Notes under the pieces: generated by a model
What the model saw: the letters and a program-made list of their open reading frames with translations, nothing else
Database searches by the model: none
Told to the model about the DNA's origin: nothing
Assembly: GCF_001039355.2 (NCBI RefSeq)
Contig: NW_019775380.1
Location: forward strand, 787,282-851,281
DNA length: 64,000 nucleotides
DNA from: Lingula anatina
Taxonomy: Eukaryota; Brachiopoda; Lingulata; Lingulida; Lingulidae
Direction: 5' to 3'
Shown here: positions 36,701 through 50,000 of the stretch, piece after piece
Position numbering within the stretch: position 1 is the first letter of the stretch
Layout of the letters: each line of letters begins with the position of its first letter
Position numbers and translations under genes: made by a program

Positions 36701-39700
36701 ACTTGGGTTGCAATGTGTCAGTTTCATTTCAAGAATCTAAGGAATTTTTATTCTGAAAGTTTAGTGGCCTGAAACTTCATTGACCCAAAGGCTTATTTTA
36801 AGGTTACTTAGGTGGTATGATAACAATAATGATTGTCTGTTGAAGTCGTCAAGATTTGATATTTGTACCCTCAAAATTCATTGTCATATCTTCATACCAG
36901 TGCACAGTGACACTAATTTACCAACATTCAAACTAATGAATCCTTTGACTACAAGCTTTCAGATAAATAAACTTCAGAACAGTTATTAAAAATCTGTAGC
37001 AATTTTCCATATTTTTCAAACCAATGAACCTCTAGACTAAGAACCATTTTTAGACAAGCTGTTGGGTTGCACTTTTAGATTCAACTACATATTTCACTAA
37101 GCCTTGCATCCCATTCTGCAAACATGCAATCTGAGAATGTTATTGATTTTTTAGATAATATGGTGCAGTGATGATTTCTATTGTAAATCACTAATATTTT
37201 AATTGATCATTTAATCAGTTGTTATTGGTAAGATTTTCAATACTGCTCCATTTTTATAGTTCTTTTGTATCTTTGATTTTTGAATTTATTTTATGAATTT
37301 TACAAGTGTTTATTATTGATATTTATTGATTTCGTTATTGCCTTATTTTTAAGTTATTAATGAATTTATTTTATCATTTTTATAAGTGTTTACTTTTTAT
37401 ATTTATTGATCTTATTATTACCTTCATTTTTTCGAAGTGTTACTACTAGGATTCATTTATTTGTCTGTTTAACACATTCCATGATCTTTCTCACAAGCCA
37501 CTCTTTAGCATATTTTAATTTACATAGGGCAGGCATGCACTTGATGTTAGACATCTGTTTCAATTACAAAAACAATGCACTAATCTAATTTACAATTCAG
37601 CCCATAGAATACTGATCAAAGGAACACTTAATCTTAGGACATTTTATTCTGTCCTGGGTACAGTAACTGATATGGGTGGTGGACTAGGAGCAAAGTGACT
37701 ATTATTGTGTATCTAAATAGTGAAATGGCTTAGGTAACCTGGCATTTAACCTGTAAGTGGATCTTGGCCTTTTGTATCATAACTACTCATAAACCAATTA
37801 TGTGTTATATGATCTGGATATAATTGTGATAATTTGATCTCTTGTGAGTACTGCTGCACTCTCATATACTATATACTAGATGGTATTGGGATAATAATAC
37901 ATATCATAGCTAGGTATTTTCTTTGATGGTTTTCATGCTTTGGTTTCAACACCTATATTTTGTTACTTGTAGTTTTGGTATTACTCAATATTTAATGGAT
38001 GCTCAAGGCTGTGCCTTTTACAGTTGTCAGTCAACTTCAATGAATCCTTATATACACCAATGCCTATGAAATGTGATATGAAATTATGCACCTTGACAGT
38101 GGAATTTTGTAAAAAAAAATGTCTTCCTTTTACATGTTACAAAATTAAATAGAAGTTAACTGAGCACGAAGCATTCCCGATTCCTTAATATTAAATTAAT
38201 ATAGCACAAAACTTTGGAGGGTTTAGAGGAAAGTTTACCACTAAATGTGTATCAGTATATTTTTGAAATTAAAACCTTTTGGATATTAAACCATTCATCT
38301 TAATGCAAATACCATATATGATTTGTGATGATGATTGCGTAAAACATCACATTACTAATTCCTTAGGCTGCCAAATGGTGGAAACCTCAGTGATAGCCAT
38401 GGTTTCTTGACTCCATCAAACCAAGCATCTGCCAGCTACAGTGACAGTAGTCTACACCTCTTTGGAAAGGACAGCATAACAGGTAGATATAAAATCATAT
38501 ACTGATTTTATGTATTGAAACAGAAAGCAGGAACTGTCAAATTTATAATAAGGTTATTTAATTTAATTTTATTTATTTAATTATTTATTTTTATTATTAT
38601 TATTTATTTTATTTATTTTTTTTTTTTTGAGAATTCTTTTCACCATTTGATTAATGTTTGCAATAATTGATTAAAATGTCTTGGTGTATGAACCCAGGTG
38701 TTGCCTTTGAAGTTGATATTGTACATGTATATATATTCTAGGTCGCACCCTTCGTCTGAGTGCCACTGACGGAACCCACACAGTCTGTGCTACAATACAG
38801 CCCACTGGTATTGTGAAGACAGTCATGGTCAGACTGCCAGGACCAGTGGGAGGCACAATTTACTTCCGTGAAGATACAAGCAACACTAGAGCAGGCGTCG
38901 CCATCTATGCTGATCTATTTTTCACCGATTCCACATCAGCACCGAGCACAGCATCATACCTAAAGATTCACTCCAATGCAGTTGCTGCTGACTTGACAGA
39001 GAGTAAATCCATGAGTGAACGCTGTGCTGCTCTAGGTGATGTGTACAATCCTGGTGGGGTAACTGGGACCTGCAGTTCATCAGACCACAGCTCTTGCATG
39101 GCCGGTGATTTGCAGGGGAAGTTTGGAACTGTTGGTATTGGACTGACCAAGTCCAGTCAGAAGACATTTGTCACTGACACCAATCTTGCTCTCTCAGGTT
39201 CTAGTTCTGTCATTGGAAAGTCCCTGGCTGTGTACTCTGCAAGTGATGCAATTATTGCCTGTGCCAATATTGTTGAGGTTGTCCCAAAGAATGTCTCTGC
39301 AACATTTAGCATGAGTGGAATGAAAGGGTCTGTGCGGTTCATGCAAAATTCTCCATTGGACCCAACAACAGTGACTGTCAACTTCCAGAACCTTCAGAAT
39401 CTGGCTGGTGGTTGGCACGTCCATGCATATCCATTAGTTCCTAAAATGTTTGCTGATGATTTCCAGTGTAGTGGCAAGGATGTAGGCGGACATTGGAATC
39501 CCTTTGGTATAGATCCAAGTACAAGCCCAAGTGCAGGAACTGGTACCAATGATGAATACGAGGTTGGAGACCTTAGTGGGAAATATGGATCACTGGCCAA
39601 CATGGCATCTCTGATGGCTGCTGTCTACATTGACTATAACCTGCCCCTCTTTGGCCCCAATAGTATTATTGGGAGATCAATTGTCATACATGAAAATATG

Positions 39701-42700
39701 CCAGGTTCACCAAGGTGGGTGTGTGCCAATATTGACTATCCTGCAGAAACTATAACAGCCAAAGTAACATTCAAGTACCCAGTTATTGGAGAAATAATTA
39801 TGCGCCAAGAAAAGAATAAGCCACTCACAGATACAAGCATTTTTGCCAAGCTTGGTTATGCAAATGGGATGACTGGAAGCTCTGGGCACAATTTTCATGT
39901 GCATCAAACAAAAGTGAGTGAAGATTTTATGGCTGACACAGGACGTTGCATGTCTGCTAAGGCACATTTTAATCCATATGACAGTTACATGCAGGGCAAT
40001 TATGCCACTGAGTGTTCAGAGAACAATCCACTGCGATGCGAACTTGGTGATCTGTCTGGAAAACACACCACACTGAGCATTGGGGATTCCTCGGGAGGTT
40101 TTACTCATGCGTTCTTTACTGACATTCTCCTCCCTCTATCAGGTCCACATTCTGTGATTGGTCTGTCAGTGGTGATACATGTTGGCGCAGGAAGATTAGC
40201 GTGTGGTGATATATATGAAGTCAAGCCCATGGTGGCTGAGGTCACATCATGGAGTGCAGGAGGGCCAACTGGAACATTCACTTTCACTCAGAACTCCATG
40301 TTTGATATGACTGAGGTTTCTATCAACATGGCCAACCTTGGAGCCAATGCAGGAGGGTACCATGTACACGTGCTTCCAGTGCCAGATGGCATGAACAGCC
40401 CATGTTCTAGTAAAGGGGTACAGGGGCATTTCAACCCCTATAACATTACTGTGGCTAACAGTCCTGCTGCAGGAACAGGAACAAATGATGAGTATGAGGT
40501 TGGTGACATGAGTGGAAAGTATGGTATGATGAATACCATGAATTCCATGGCAATGGTGAAGGAAGACAATAACTTGCCACTTTTTGGACCACAAAGTATC
40601 GTTGGACGGTCAATTGTTATTCATAAAAGTGACAGCTCGGGCTCTCGCTGGGTATGTGGAAATATAACTGCTAAGACAGGGACCAAAGTGGTAGCCATTG
40701 CTACCTTTGATGCTGGGGTACTTCACGGGTATATAAAGATGGTAAGTTGAAAGGTTATATTATGTGGAAATTTGTATAGATTCTTTTCATATAACAAAGA
40801 AAGCCTAGTGCTTCATTTTAATGCTTTATCACATATATGAATTAGAAAATAGTTTCCTATCTAAATCCTTGATGAAACTTTTTTTTTGTTTTTTACAGCA
40901 TCAGATGACATATACAGATGGCAGTTTCAGTGACACAACAATTGAAATGGACCTGAAATATGCAAATGGCACACAGACTGTGAGTTATTGGACTTTTAAC
41001 ACACTAGTACATGTTATATTAATGCTGTCTTCTGTTGAATCTATTGAATTCTTGAATTCCACAAATATCAGTGGGACTTGCAAATTTGTGAATTGCACTG
41101 TATTAACTATCATGCTAGCTAAATTTTAGCAGGGTTACCTTTGAATTAGGGATTATTTTGAATTATGTTTATCTTATTTATTTATTTTTTTATTTTTTGT
41201 TTTTCAGACAAATGATCATAATTGGCACGTACATGAGTCCAAAGTTGGAAGTGACGGTACAGTTGCCTTAGACAAAAGATGTAAAAGTGTAGGTCCACAT
41301 TACAACCCTTACAGAGTCAACACAACTGTAAGTATTTCTATATGGGAATTTGTATGAATTATTACTTTCTTATAACAAGGATTTATTTGATAAACATTTA
41401 ACATTGCAAAACTAAAATTTATTAGATAGATTTTTTTTTCAAATGAGTTGCTCTGTCATCTGAGTGATCTGCTAACAATACATTAAAATTTTTGAAATTA
41501 TTTTATTCCTACACTTTTCTGGGTTAAAGAACGATTTTGTCTGAAGCCAAATGGTTGTTTTTCGTTGTTCAATTGTTTGCATATAAAACTGTTGTTAGTT
41601 CATCTGTCCAGATAGATTGATGAAAAACAATGTTTAATTCTGAAGACTGGGTTAAAGTTACAAATTTAAAGTACTACAAACATTTTGCTACACAGACAAC
41701 TCAGTAATCACTACTTGAGACATCATATTGTGATAATATACTTAAACAGGGAAGTTACAGTAGTGACTGCAGTTTTTCCAACCCACTGCGCTGTGAGATG
41801 GGAGACATATCCGGAAAGCAGGGACAGTATGATATAGGCAGTGGAAGGGTGCTGTTCAATGATATTGACCTTCCTCTACATGGAAAATTTTCAGGTAGGA
41901 GCTGCTGCTTTGTGTGGCCTGCAAATTGAATTGTTTTCCCCTAGTCATTCTTATGGAAGAGATACGCCATGACTCTGCAAGGTGTATGGTATAAACATGA
42001 CTGTGAAGCAAAAGTGAATGTCATATTCACCTTAGCTTGCTGATTTGCATCATGACAGATGTTCAGAACCTGAGATATGGATGTGGTATCTGACATTCAT
42101 GCATGGCATGCAGATATGTGTGTGTATGCAAGATACACAAGGTCTGTGCCTTTTGTACTTGGCATCGGTTTTCAATTTTGATTTTAAAAAATTCACCATA
42201 AATATGCATTCTCCTGATGCATCCCTAAAACTATGTAGTATTACATTTACCATCCTTTCTCAAATAATAAATCCTGGATAATTTTTTCGAAGCAATGATT
42301 ATTACACTGTTACAATAATCAATGTTATTATTTCCCCAGTAATTGGCAGATCTATAACCGTCCATACAGAGAATGGAGGTGGTGGCAGGTTAGCATGTGC
42401 TGACATTGTAGAAGTGAAAGCACCTACACCAAGTCCAAACACTGATAACACAGGTGAGACAAACAGCAAGCTTCAATACAATAAGTTTTGTTGAATATGT
42501 AAAATGAAGCCCCTTAATTTAAAGACAGCTGTTGTGCTTATCACACAGCAACATTGATTTCAATAAGTTTATCATGAAGTTATGTGTAAGGGTTTGGTGT
42601 GTGCTAAAATAAGGTGGGTGTGAAAACATTTAAATAAGGTTTTTAAATGCAACTGTATCCCTGGTGCAAAATCTTCATCTTTGGTCTGTTAAAAATTAAG

Positions 42701-42925
42701 TAGGTCTGTGGTCCTTTCTTCTACTTATCAAGAGCCTATTTAATGTGCAATTTTTAATGTGCAATTTATTGATGTCAAGAAAGTTGACATTGAAATTGTA
42801 CAATTAGGTACATATTCTGTCATATTTTAACATGCAATTTGTTATTAGTTTCAGGAGCAGTGACTTATAAATGGAACTTGGCAGTGATGTTGTTGTGTTT
42901 GGTTGTGATGTGCTGGAACATCTAA
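30727..42925 (+). CDS. Copper-only SOD-repeat protein, secreted and probably GPI-anchored
   Basis: Exons: 30727-30787, 34271-34490, 38367-38482, 38742-40741, 40899-40979, 41208-41327, 41750-41894, 42340-42453, 42855-42925; 2928 nt, 975 aa, all phases agree. Residues 1-20 form a signal peptide. Six Cu/Zn-SOD-fold domains follow. Domains 3-6 keep the four copper histidines: H358/H360/H383/H449, H518/H520/H541/H612, H673/H675/H695/H760 and H833/H835/H857/H923. The zinc-loop histidines are missing (the usual RHVGDLG region reads EYEVGDLSGK), as known for copper-only SODs and CSRPs. Domain 1 has E72/R74 and domain 2 K207 in place of ligands. The C-terminus is a short hydrophobic tail after a Ser/Thr/Pro/Asn stretch, typical of GPI attachment. 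The likely role is extracellular superoxide dismutation or copper binding at the cell surface. Two in-frame acceptors (42849, 42855) may start the last exon. Confidence 0.9.
33832..33961. repeat. ~65 bp tandem pair in CSRP intron 1
   Basis: Two adjacent diverged units, each running from acataa..atggccctttttaaatat to gtgctgaat.gttacaatattt..gacataac. Non-coding. Confidence 0.7.
34566..34911 (+). mobile_element. ~345 bp MITE with TTAA target sites (piggyBac-like)
   Basis: The left end reads TTAA then agcaataataactcttcgt. The right end reads acgaagagttattatccct then TTAA, so the termini are 19-base inverted repeats with two mismatches flanked by TTAA. A TTAA target duplication is the hallmark of the piggyBac superfamily. 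No transposase frame is present. It lies in CSRP intron 2, directly after exon 2. A degenerate reverse-oriented relative is at 9480-9710. Confidence 0.7.
37283..37424. repeat. Short AT-rich tandem repeat in CSRP intron 2
   Basis: Two units sharing gaatttattttat, then aagtgttta, then tatttattgat. Low-complexity, non-coding. Confidence 0.6.
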
Positions 42926-45900
42926 TGCAATGCAGACATGACTAGGAGCACAACACAATGGGACTGTATTTTAATCTGAGAATTTCAAGGTTTTGAAATT
43001 GATGGATGTTGTTTCACTGATATATGATCTTTTGTAAAAACATACTACATAGATATATCAGAGATTTCCAAAGAACATAAAATACCATATTAACATCATA
43101 GACCAGAGACTTTTTTTAACATATTCATGTTTAAGAACATAGAATAATATTTTACTATTGGTGCTGTTTTTAGGTATTTCCCACCTATGTAGTGCATTGT
43201 TTGAGGCAAATGTCCTCAGAGAGATTTAAAGCCCATTTTTAGGCTGTTGTATTGTTAATACATTAGAAATATGGTTTATTCATTTTAAATTGGGTTTTAC
43301 GCTGTTATTATTGTCTACGCACAATGTATTCTTGTAACCAGGCATGATTTCCATTGAATGACTTTTCTGTGGTTTGAGTTCAAGAGCTGGGTAATCATTG
43401 CCAAGTGATTAAACTCTAAGCTGCCTTAACCACACTTCACCCCATTACAACCACAATAAAGACGTTGGCTCCGTTTTGTGAACAAATTTGTCATACCCTG
43501 GGGAAAATAAGTTCCAAATCCTTATTTGGACATTATGGCATTGTTTTGCTCAATAAGAATGTTGAAATGTGCAGGTTTCATTTTTTTAAATATACATATT
43601 ACTGTATTTATATTTTTGCTCAGTACTTTTACCACACAACGTCTTGAGTTGAACAAAAAATGAATTAGCACAATCCTGATTTATCTTTAAGTTTGATTAA
43701 AGCTGAAAAAAAAATGCTGGGGGATAATTGTGTTTGGAAAGGGAGGCCCAGTAAAGCACTTTTTAGGATTGTTCTTATGTGAAGTATATATTGGGACTAG
43801 ACAGCTTGATTGATAAATTTAAGACTTGATCATCTATGGCATTGTTGTACTTGTATAGTTTCTTTTCATGCAGTCACACGCAACACTTGGCAGTGTTGCC
43901 AATATGTGTTTAATAGGGTAGGAGTCGCTGTCTAGTCCCAGACAAAGCTGTAAGTGATACCGATTCTGAATTCACCTGTGGAAATGTGCGTATGTCTCCA
44001 TAGATATTTGTGCAGCAATAAACTGTTCAGCCATGTAGTACTCAGGAATGGTTGTCTGTCTGATATATCCTGTTGTGCTCAGTTTTTGAGAATCCTTGTT
44101 ATTATTTTAGAATGAAAGGTTTTAATGCTCCTAAGATTTACCTAATTGCCACGTAGGTTGTGAAAGTGGAATATGCCAACATTTTGCCATTGAAAAGGCT
44201 TGAGTAAATCTTACACATTTCAATTCCATATTTTTATTGGTGGAAGTGTAATGTATAGATGTTTAATATATAGCTGGAAATTATAAGTTGTGTATGTATA
44301 TATTGTCAATTATTCTTTTGTATATATTATAAACAGGATTTTATGTAAAACACTGGAACTAATACCAGTAACTATGCAATTAGCTGGACAACTTCTCTGA
44401 ATTGTTTTGATATACAGAGCATGGTTTACTTTGCATTTCTGATGTTTATGTAAAAGAAATACAATTGGTGTATAAATCACAAAATGTTCAAATCATTGTC
44501 TTGACTTTTTTTTAATGTGTCATTCCGAACTGATACGCAAGAAAACTTATAAGGTTTGTTTTATTATATTTAGGAGATATTATGTGAAAGTATCGAATGC
44601 ACTGAAACACTTGTTAGCTTGTTTTGTGCATATTTCCTGACATTTATTTCGCCTTCTCAATATTTTCTTGACATTTCGCTGCAGTTTATCCGATGGGTGC
44701 GATGACCTTTCATCATGGCTGTTTTGATAAAAGTGTATCTGTCTTAACGAGCCATAATGCGCGATATTATTTTTAAGAACCACTTCAAACGTTGTGACGA
44801 GCGTAATGAAGAATAATAGCTGTGGGAATAGTTTGTCACTTAACCAAATAACTCGTCGCTGAGAAAGCAGTGTGCTTTGGAAGGATATTGCTGATTAAAA
44901 TGTATGCTTTTTTTCACAGAGGTCTTTTTTTTATAGAGCGTCTTTGATGAGTTTGTACACAACGCTCGGTTTATTTAGAGCTTCCTCATTCTTTTCAACA
45001 ATTACTGTAACCAGTCTATTGAATACATAATTTGCGTTTTTTTTGCGCAAGGTCCGTGTTTTAATTAAAGTGCATCTCGGGGCAAATTATTCCAGTCTCT
45101 GTTATTTAAGTCCAGGCCTAGTTACTTATTTCAGGCTACTTGGAGGCGGGACAGTTGGTAACCTTTCTTCGCCTGCTCCCACTTTCATATTTTACAGTTC
45201 AAACGCTTGTCAGGAATTGTTGACTACTTCTGGGCTCGACCGCACTTCGTCTCCTCATTATCGCATAGAATTCTAACTCTTGTCCAAGTTAACCTCGCCG
45301 AGATGTACATACAGTCCAGTCTGTCTACTGTAATGGATTTCCTTTGCGACATTTCCTTTAATTAGGAAAATTAAACATACACTGGCACCGTTGCTCCTGA
45401 TGTCTGCCTAGAAACCTTTCTTAATTACGGTAACTACCTGACAATGGTCTAGACTCCTGTCTGTATATTTGATGGGGCATTTCATCAGGTGTGTTGAAAA
45501 TCGCTTTTTTTATCGGTGACCTTAGCTAAATTGTCAATACAAAGGTGAATCCAGGGTAGGGAGAAATGACGGGTACGTGCCCCCCCCCGCCAACTTCTGA
45601 GGTACTCCCTTATCCCCTTACCCCACCCCCCACCCCCTCACACAAAAATACTATATATAATTTTAAAAAATCGGGTAAAAAGAGCGAAACTGATGCATTA
45701 CTTTCATTTGTGTGCCCAACACATGAGAGTTTAAATGTCCTTGTCGACTGCTTGATATTTGAAGAGCGAATCAAATTATTTTTTAATCATTGTGCCCCCC
45801 CCCCCTCCATTGGATCCGCCAGTGTTATATAACAATTTATGACCCAACCCAGAGAGCCAGACAAACCAGGCCCGAAAGATGTGGTGTTCTGGAGGATTCG

Positions 45901-47024
45901 TGCCGAGCACCCTTTTGTCTCTGACTAAAAAAATTGATTCTATACCATTATGTCAAAAAAGGTCTACCTTTCACAAAATGAAACGCCACATTAGGTACAG
46001 TCCTTCATATCGCGTCAAAGACAACATGAACATATTTTTCGATGATATTTTCCTTTTGTGAGAGAAATGACACTTTCAAGACTATTCCTTGCGATTTACC
46101 GGTTATAACTTGCTGCCATAACGGTCTATCAAGTCATTATTGAGTTTAAATCGATTTGCTTCATTGCGGATTTAATCAACAGCACGATGATTATCGCTCA
46201 AATCTTTGTCTATTTTATGAATTATTTCCGACAAAAGTGTTTTCACAATTGATTTCTCGGAATCAGGATTCCCGAAATTCTCATAGCCTACAGTAATTAG
46301 CCCTCGTGCGTCATTTCTTGCGTGAACGTGTATCATCATGCACTGATTGATGGAAAGCGGTGGGATAGAACAAGGGAAACGATCTCTATTAATAATGTTT
46401 ATTTCACCAGTTCAAACGAAATTATTCATCAATATTTACATCTTCTGTACAACACTGCCATAAATAACCTAAGCAAACTGCTTGGAAAAAATATGTTCTC
46501 TTAATATTTACATATAGCAATTCATCATTTCACCTTTACAGTGTTTTAACAGTAAAAGTTCTGTGAAATGCACCTAGATAAGAAACAAGAGTCAATTATT
46601 CTCATCTTGGTTCAAAGGACTGAAGTCTTAGTAAGAACAAAACAGCAGTTGCTGCTTTGATATTGTTATAATAAATTAAACGCGGTTGTCTAAATTAAGA
46701 ATGCAATAATCAGCAACTTCTCGCAACAAACCCAACCCCTATTCATTCATCAATTAAGCCTTCTGCAGTTTCCTATGAGATCGGACTGATTGCTGTACAA
46801 CAGCATGCAGTAGAACCAGCTACTGTATAATATTCCACAATTACTTTAAGGTTTCTCATGAATGACCCGTGTCGAAAAGTCACGGTCTGAAAAAACAACG
46901 GCCTTCTGTTGGAACTTGCCATATCCTAAGTGCGTGGAACTTACACACGAATCTCTTTCGATGCGGGTCATTAATGGCCGTTTTCTGCGTGTCGTCTCCT
47001 TCAACGAATCCGATTCTAATGGGC
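42926..47024. other. CSRP 3' UTR and convergent intergenic DNA
   Basis: Lies between the stops of two convergent genes. Candidate CSRP polyadenylation signals AATAAA occur at 43455-43460 and 44017-44022. On the minus strand AATAAA occurs at 46403-46398, about 620 bases past the spondin stop. A C-rich, possibly MITE-derived stretch is at 45544-45826. No supported coding exon. Confidence 0.55.
45544..45826. mobile_element. Possible C-rich MITE (ggcggatcc family)
   Basis: Left edge ggtgaatccagggtaggg and right edge ggatccgccagtgt look like imperfect inverted termini, with long C runs just inside both ends. The right edge matches, in reverse, the start of the segment at 59987. No clean target duplication was found. 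Confidence 0.35.
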
Positions 47025-50000
47025 TTAGAGTCCAAACCCCTTGAACCTGAAGTGATTCCACTTACAAGTACGCATGCTGCCACATGTCTCTTCCTCTTTC
47101 AGAATTGGGCAGGTGTGACCACCATTTTGGCGCTCCTGGACGACTACCCTGTGACGCGTGCGTTTTCCAAAGCCGCAGGTCTTACTACAGCCGCTCCAGG
47201 CACCCCAGTCAGACACAATACAATCCAGAGGAGTAACTGTAAAGATAAGCCAATGCATCCTTGTTATTTTCTATTTTCAATCATTTTTTGAAAATAAAAA
47301 TTTAATAAGATTAAAAGTGACAGAGTGACAGAGAAATATCCACGTGATAATATTTTTTACTTAAAATGTTTCATTTTGCTATGATAGATCTTCCAATTAA
47401 ACCCAGTCTGAGACCAAACAGCGTGCACTAATTTTTTTTTAATTTGCTTTGAGATAAATACGTACACTGAGATTTGTCAGCATCCATTGCGTCTAAGTCG
47501 TTGCCATGGCTCTCATCCTCATGCTCTTCGTCCTCCACATCATCATCATAATAGTCAACACTGTCGTCAACATTTCCACCTGCGTTATCCTCATCCATTG
47601 CATCTTTTGCCACTTCCCCATCATCGTACACACGGACTCTTTTGAAGATGAGATGGCCAATGTGAGGTAGTTTCGCCAAACGGGGATAGAAGAATGGATT
47701 GGCCGGGTGGTTTGGGTACTTTGAGGTGATGCGGAAGATCTTCTCGTTTTCTGGCCAGTCCGGGGAGGTAAAGGTAAACCCCCTATCAACACCGGCGTCC
47801 ATCGGGTCCAGGTCCACTTTCACGTCGGTGATCCACTCTCCGTTCTGGCACAGATTTATGCTGTCGACTCCAACGAACCAATCCGGGCTTGGGATCAGTT
47901 TCGCCATTGCGGAGACCTGAATGCAAAATAAGTCATTTTAGTCCGAAATAAATTTTCTTATAGTGATAAAAATCACAATTAATTTTCGACAGTAACATCG
48001 CAATTTTCAAGCTTTTTAAAATGGGATAACCATCACTTGCATTCCCTGATAGTTGTTTTTTTATTATGAACATCTGTCTTGAGGCATTATTGCAAGGAAT
48101 TGTTATACATCCTGTGATTTATATGGTTAAATCATCAACAAATATTCAAACAACATCAATTGCAGATTCCTTAGTTGCCAGAGTGGTGCACGTTCACTCT
48201 GTGTTGTGTTGGAGCATGTTGGTGGGAACAGATTGAGAAACTTTTTAAGCATATGGCCGTAGACAAAACTTTTCTACTTTCCGTAAATCAGAAATTTCAA
48301 CATGGAATTTCGCTTTACGGCACGTGTTCCGTGTGTGGCAACGACAGGCTAGGGCAGTCAGTTAAGAGTTGCTATGACGGCATGTTGTAGAATGTTTGAC
48401 TTTCCAAACAAAAAAAATGGCATGACGGGAATGTTTGATGTTTCGAGCATGAGAACGATTTGACGTAACAACTTAAATCAAAAATTCAGACCCTGTCCAT
48501 CTGCTTGGAAAGAATTCCAACAGCGAACATCAATCCCATTTGAAACAACAAACGGTCTCAATGGCATGTAAAGAAACCATAACATTATGTTATCACTTGT
48601 CTCTAACCGGGGCCGTATATCGCAGCAATTTTCTTAAAATTAGCCTCCCCCTTCACCCCCTCCCCCCTTTGCCACCTCTCCAACAATACCATATTAATGT
48701 TTTCTCAAATATATGAATCCCACTCGTTCGTTTTATGTGAACAAAGAGAGCAATTCAACCAGTTAATTTTGCAGCCAAAAAGAACGATAAACATAAAGCA
48801 ACAACGTTTAGTTCGGAAATTACGTTGCAATTTCGCAGACGACATTCGCCTGTTGGATGGTTATGGTTCACTCGTTTAAGTTGTAAGTTTTCAAAACGGA
48901 CGTTTCAGCGACGTTTCATGCCGTCACAACTTAGACATCGGAAAACAAGCTTTTCAGAAGTGCTAACATGAGTCATTGAACTCGGGTTTCGTCGAACATG
49001 GTTTTCAGCATTACTTATACTTCTCATGTTTTCGACCAGGGCTGGACCAGGTTAGGACTTTAACAATGCACATGCCGTCTGCAAAGGCTCAAATGATGTG
49101 AAATTATAAAGCGTTTGTACAGAGCGCTGACTCAGCTAATACGCCCTTCTGCATACGTTCATTATGACGTGCCGCTGCGCAATTCAGATTCACACACGAA
49201 ACAGGTTTCCCTTTCATAAATGCAATATTTTGGATAGCAAATTAGATTAAAACATCCCAATTGTTCTTTAATGAACGCCCATAATATACCTCCCAACTGA
49301 CTTCTGGAAACCATCGGTCTAGGGTTAAGTCAAGCTGGTTTAATTAGTGAATGCACAGACGGCTAGGTGTGTGTGCGTCATCTGTGTTCATGGTAACTGC
49401 TTTATTGTTGAATGATTTTGCTTTAAATTACCTTAGGATGCATTGGATCTGCGTAAAACTTTGTAACAGAGATGCCGTGTCCCTTTTGGATTCTTGGTCC
49501 ATTGAACACATCAAAGATCCCGTTGAATCCCTGTGCTTCTTGGTCAAACTGCATGGTGCGGCCCGTCTTTGCGAACTCTTTGACAGCTTTGCTAGCATAT
49601 TTTCCTTGTGTCCAGAGAGAGTATTTTGAGTCATGGCTGCGACCTGTAAATAGGGAAACTTTGAGAACAACCTTCGAAAGAAAAAAAATCTAAAGAAGAA
49701 AATGATGGTTAAAAAGAGGGAAATGTACTTAAAGAGGCAGATAACTGCTGCCAGACGAAAATTTAACAACATTCCAAGAGCATCTGTTACAACATCAATA
49801 AACGCTTAATACCCATCAACAGTGCACATATTACATTACTCGGTTATTTTGCCCACATGATTGATCGGTCTTTTTTTCTACTTTCCACTCGCTTGCAGGA
49901 ATCAGCGAGCAGTTGAACGAGTTCAAGAGTTATGGAAAACCAATATAGTCGACTAACAGGTATTACAGGTGTGACGGATTATACAACTGCTGCCGTTGTT

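Noticed and set aside
46862-47291. Plus-strand frames over the spondin TSR exon
   Set aside because: Antisense shadow of a confidently identified exon.
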